Shown here in pieces: positions 5,597 through 6,796 of a DNA stretch of 6,796 nucleotides. Location of the stretch: positions 1 to 6,796 of the forward strand of contig JAUXIU010000059.1 of assembly GCA_030620895.1 (NCBI GenBank). Reading direction: 5' to 3'. Within the stretch, counting starts at the first letter, position 1. Each line of letters opens with the position of its first letter. The stretch comes from Deltaproteobacteria bacterium (GTDB taxonomy: Bacteria > Desulfobacterota > GWC2-55-46 > S146-70 > JAUXIU01). A program made the position numbers and the translations under genes. The notes beneath the pieces were generated by a model. It did not search any database. It saw nothing but the letters and a program-made list of their open reading frames with translations, and was not told the DNA's origin.

Positions 5597-5613
5597 GGTA
5601 TAATACTTATACC
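5597..5613. promoter_or_regulatory. Perfect 7-bp inverted repeat just before the nitroreductase gene
   Basis: GGTATAA (5597-5603) and TTATACC (5607-5613) are exact reverse complements around a TAC spacer, in the 22-base gap between the ftsY stop and the nitroreductase start. It contains a TATAAT hexamer (5599-5604), but no convincing -35 lies upstream. It could be an operator, an RNA hairpin that coordinates translation, or chance. Confidence 0.35.
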
Positions 5614-5615
5614 AG

Positions 5616-6155
5616 GTGATTGAGGTGGATGAAAAACTCAAAATATTCTATGACCTGTTCGATAGGAGGAGAAGTGTAAGAGAGTTCGATGATAGAGAGA
5701 TCGAGCATGATAAACTGAAAAGGATACTCGAGAGGCTAAGGAGGGCCCAGAGTGCCGCAAACCGCCAGCCGTGGCATTTCGTACTCCTTGATAGAAAAGG
5801 GAGGGAAGAGTTCAACGCCCTCCTCACACGTGAGGGTTTCAGGAATGCGCCACTCATAATCGTAGCCTGTGCTGAACCGGAAAGGGCATGGGTTAGAAAG
5901 TCAGATGGAAAAAATTATGCATGGGTGGATGTTACCATAGCCTTAACAGAGATGGTGGGAGCTGCAACCGCTGAAGGTCTTGGCACATGCTGGATCGCCT
6001 CCATAGACCCTGAGACGATTCGTAATGTCCTCTCTATACCTGGTGATATGGAAATTGTAGGATTAATTGTAATGGGATATCCAAAAACCCCCCTGGATAA
6101 GGTAGATAAGGACAGAAAAACACTTGAGGAGATTATCCATTATGGCAGATGGTAA
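5616..6155 (+). CDS. Nitroreductase-family FMN-dependent oxidoreductase
   Basis: The 179-residue product belongs to the small flavoproteins that bind FMN as homodimers and reduce nitro compounds, quinones or related acceptors with NAD(P)H; the true substrate is unknown. Family landmarks are RRSVREF (18-24), which contacts the FMN phosphate, AANRQPWHF (47-55), the central helix around WVDVTIALTEMVGAATAEGLGTCW (103-126), the conserved MGYP (153-156) and a C-terminal HYGRW. Length matches the short clade of the family. The start is uncertain: GTG 5616 has no ribosome site at good distance, whereas GTG 5625 (176 residues) has AGGTGA at 5614-5619 five bases upstream. An in-frame TAA at 5601 excludes longer forms. 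The gene follows ftsY by 22 bases and overlaps the PilZ gene, so all three are probably in one transcript. I infer no nitrite-related role from the nearby nirB. Confidence 0.88.
   Translation: MIEVDEKLKIFYDLFDRRRSVREFDDREIEHDKLKRILERLRRAQSAANRQPWHFVLLDRKGREEFNALLTREGFRNAPLIIVACAEPERAWVRKSDGKNYAWVDVTIALTEMVGAATAEGLGTCWIASIDPETIRNVLSIPGDMEIVGLIVMGYPKTPLDKVDKDRKTLEEIIHYGRW
6126..6131 (+). promoter_or_regulatory. Ribosome site that sets the PilZ gene start
   Basis: GAGGAG lies inside the end of the nitroreductase gene, 10 bases before ATG 6142. It argues against a longer form from TTG 6124, because that start would overlap its own ribosome site. Confidence 0.6.
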
Positions 6156-6525
6156 GAAAAAGAAAGAGGCGGATTATGTTCTCTTAAGGAAAAACAGAAG
6201 AAAGAATTTAAGAGGGCACCTGCTTGTTCTAAAGGTCAAGGGTTCATCGATGGATAAGAGTTTTTTTGGATACGCCAGGACCGTCGGTAGGAATGGGATG
6301 TTTATCGCCTCGATAAATCCAAAAAAAGTAGGTGAAGAATTTACTATTGAGTTTGTTCCACCTACAATGGATACTCCTATTAAATGCCTCTGCCAGGTCA
6401 GGTGGCGAAGGGAGTATACCCCTAAATCATCATATGAACCAGGGATGGGGATCAAGTTTTTGGATCTTGGCGATGAGATAAGAGAGGTAATTGATGCATG
6501 GGTTAAAAGTATGTCAGGCACTTGA
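6142..6525 (+). CDS. PilZ-domain protein
   Basis: The 127-residue cytoplasmic product is a stand-alone PilZ domain, the fold that often senses cyclic di-GMP and then acts on motility, polysaccharide or type IV pilus machinery through protein contacts. A basic N-terminal region contains R16-x3-R20 and R20-x3-R24, matching the RxxxR loop. The following strand region reads YARTVGRNGMFIASINPKKVG (44-64), where the second motif (D/N-x-S-x-x-G) is changed to T-x-G-x-x-G. Later family landmarks are the CQVRWRR strand (84-90), GMGIKFLDL (101-109) and a C-terminal helix (about 111-123). This arrangement resembles the short PilZ proteins common in deltaproteobacteria and relatives. The ATG overlaps the upstream gene by 14 bases, implying translational coupling. 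Ligand binding is uncertain because of the altered second motif. Confidence 0.82.
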   Translation: MADGKKKKEADYVLLRKNRRKNLRGHLLVLKVKGSSMDKSFFGYARTVGRNGMFIASINPKKVGEEFTIEFVPPTMDTPIKCLCQVRWRREYTPKSSYEPGMGIKFLDLGDEIREVIDAWVKSMSGT

Positions 6526-6536
6526 ACTTAGAAAAC

Positions 6537-6555
6537 AAGGACCGCTCCTTTCTTT
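6537..6555 (+). terminator. Weak candidate intrinsic terminator after the PilZ gene
   Basis: AAGGA (6537-6541) pairs with TCCTT (6546-6550) around a CCGC loop and is followed by TCTTT. The five-base stem is short and the T-run is broken, so termination would be partial at best. Confidence 0.25.
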
Positions 6556-6659
6556 ACAACCCTCCATTTGCCGATCAGGAAGATGGAGAGGATAATTAGA
6601 CCGATAAACAATTCCGGTCATCCCCTTGAACCCTATAGGTTGAAAATACCAGGACAAAG

Positions 6660-6796
6660 ATGACATCACTTACCTTATTCAGCTTCTTTGGCGGAATTCT
6701 GCTCCTTCTGTATGGCATGAGGCTTATCGGAGAAGGACTTCAGAAGGCCGCAGGGGCAAGGCTCAGGGGTTTCCTTCTTACAGCCACCAACAACAG
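6660..6796 (+). CDS. Na/Pi-cotransporter family membrane protein, N-terminal part (cut by window end)
   Basis: From ATG 6660, 45 complete codons run off the window. The peptide begins with a hydrophobic helix (LTLFSFFGGILLLLYGMRLIG) followed by a basic loop GLQKAAGARLRGFL and TATNN. This matches the start of the Na/Pi cotransporter (NptA/PhoU-linked) family, where the first helix ends in G-M-x-L-x-x-x-G-L-x-x-A. Such proteins move phosphate with sodium across the inner membrane; some members carry a C-terminal PhoU-like domain that cannot be seen here. AGGA at 6651-6654 is five bases from the ATG, and an in-frame TAG at 6636-6638 leaves no longer ATG start. It lies 134 bases after the PilZ gene, so it may have its own promoter. 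Confidence 0.8.
   Translation, partial: MTSLTLFSFFGGILLLLYGMRLIGEGLQKAAGARLRGFLLTATNN

Noticed and set aside
6583..6663. 26-codon ORF whose TGA overlaps the ATG of the Na/Pi transporter gene (ATGA)
   Set aside because: The nearest AGGA is only two bases from its ATG, and the peptide shows no recognisable pattern. The overlap could be chance.

Overview
The window looks like a chromosomal stretch from a diderm, probably anaerobic or facultative bacterium of the Nitrospirota kind or a similar deep-branching lineage. This is a guess from codon habit (heavy ATA for Ile, AGA/AGG for Arg), A+T-rich intergenic regions full of short tandem repeats, a sigma-54 promoter, and the gene mix. No rRNA or tRNA genes, CRISPR array or transposase are visible. 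I do not see a clearly novel system; the unexplained signal lies in the intergenic DNA.

Left part (1-1590, minus strand): a ferric-iron ABC importer operon. The binding protein gene (FbpA-like, 489-1496) has a consensus -35/-10 promoter with a Fur-box-like operator directly downstream of the -10, so iron-repressed expression is expected. The first 52 codons of the permease gene (FbpB-like) follow at 156-1. Between the two genes lie 332 bases with two strong GC-rich hairpins that share a core, flanked by short arrays of a GCCTAAAGT-like word in opposite orientations. These could hold back transcription or stabilise the fbpA message, or be a dispersed repeat.

Middle (1591-4366, plus strand): a good sigma-54 (-24/-12) promoter and a strong ribosome site precede nirB, an 812-residue siroheme nitrite reductase large subunit (NADH type). 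It has FAD/NAD domains, two BFD-like [2Fe-2S] modules and the siroheme/[4Fe-4S] half. No nirD follows. Downstream (4367-4696) is a 330-base gap with three separate short tandem arrays (9-mer x6, 7-mer x5, 7-mer x4). The 9-mer array is in frame inside a possible 35-residue hydrophobic small ORF that has a good Shine-Dalgarno sequence.

Right part (4697-6796, plus strand): ftsY (SRP receptor, NG domain only), a small nitroreductase-family flavoprotein gene, a PilZ-domain protein gene overlapping it by 14 bases, and the start of a Na/Pi-cotransporter-family gene cut by the window end. The three complete genes are close together and may be co-transcribed. Their functions are not obviously linked to the iron or nitrite genes.
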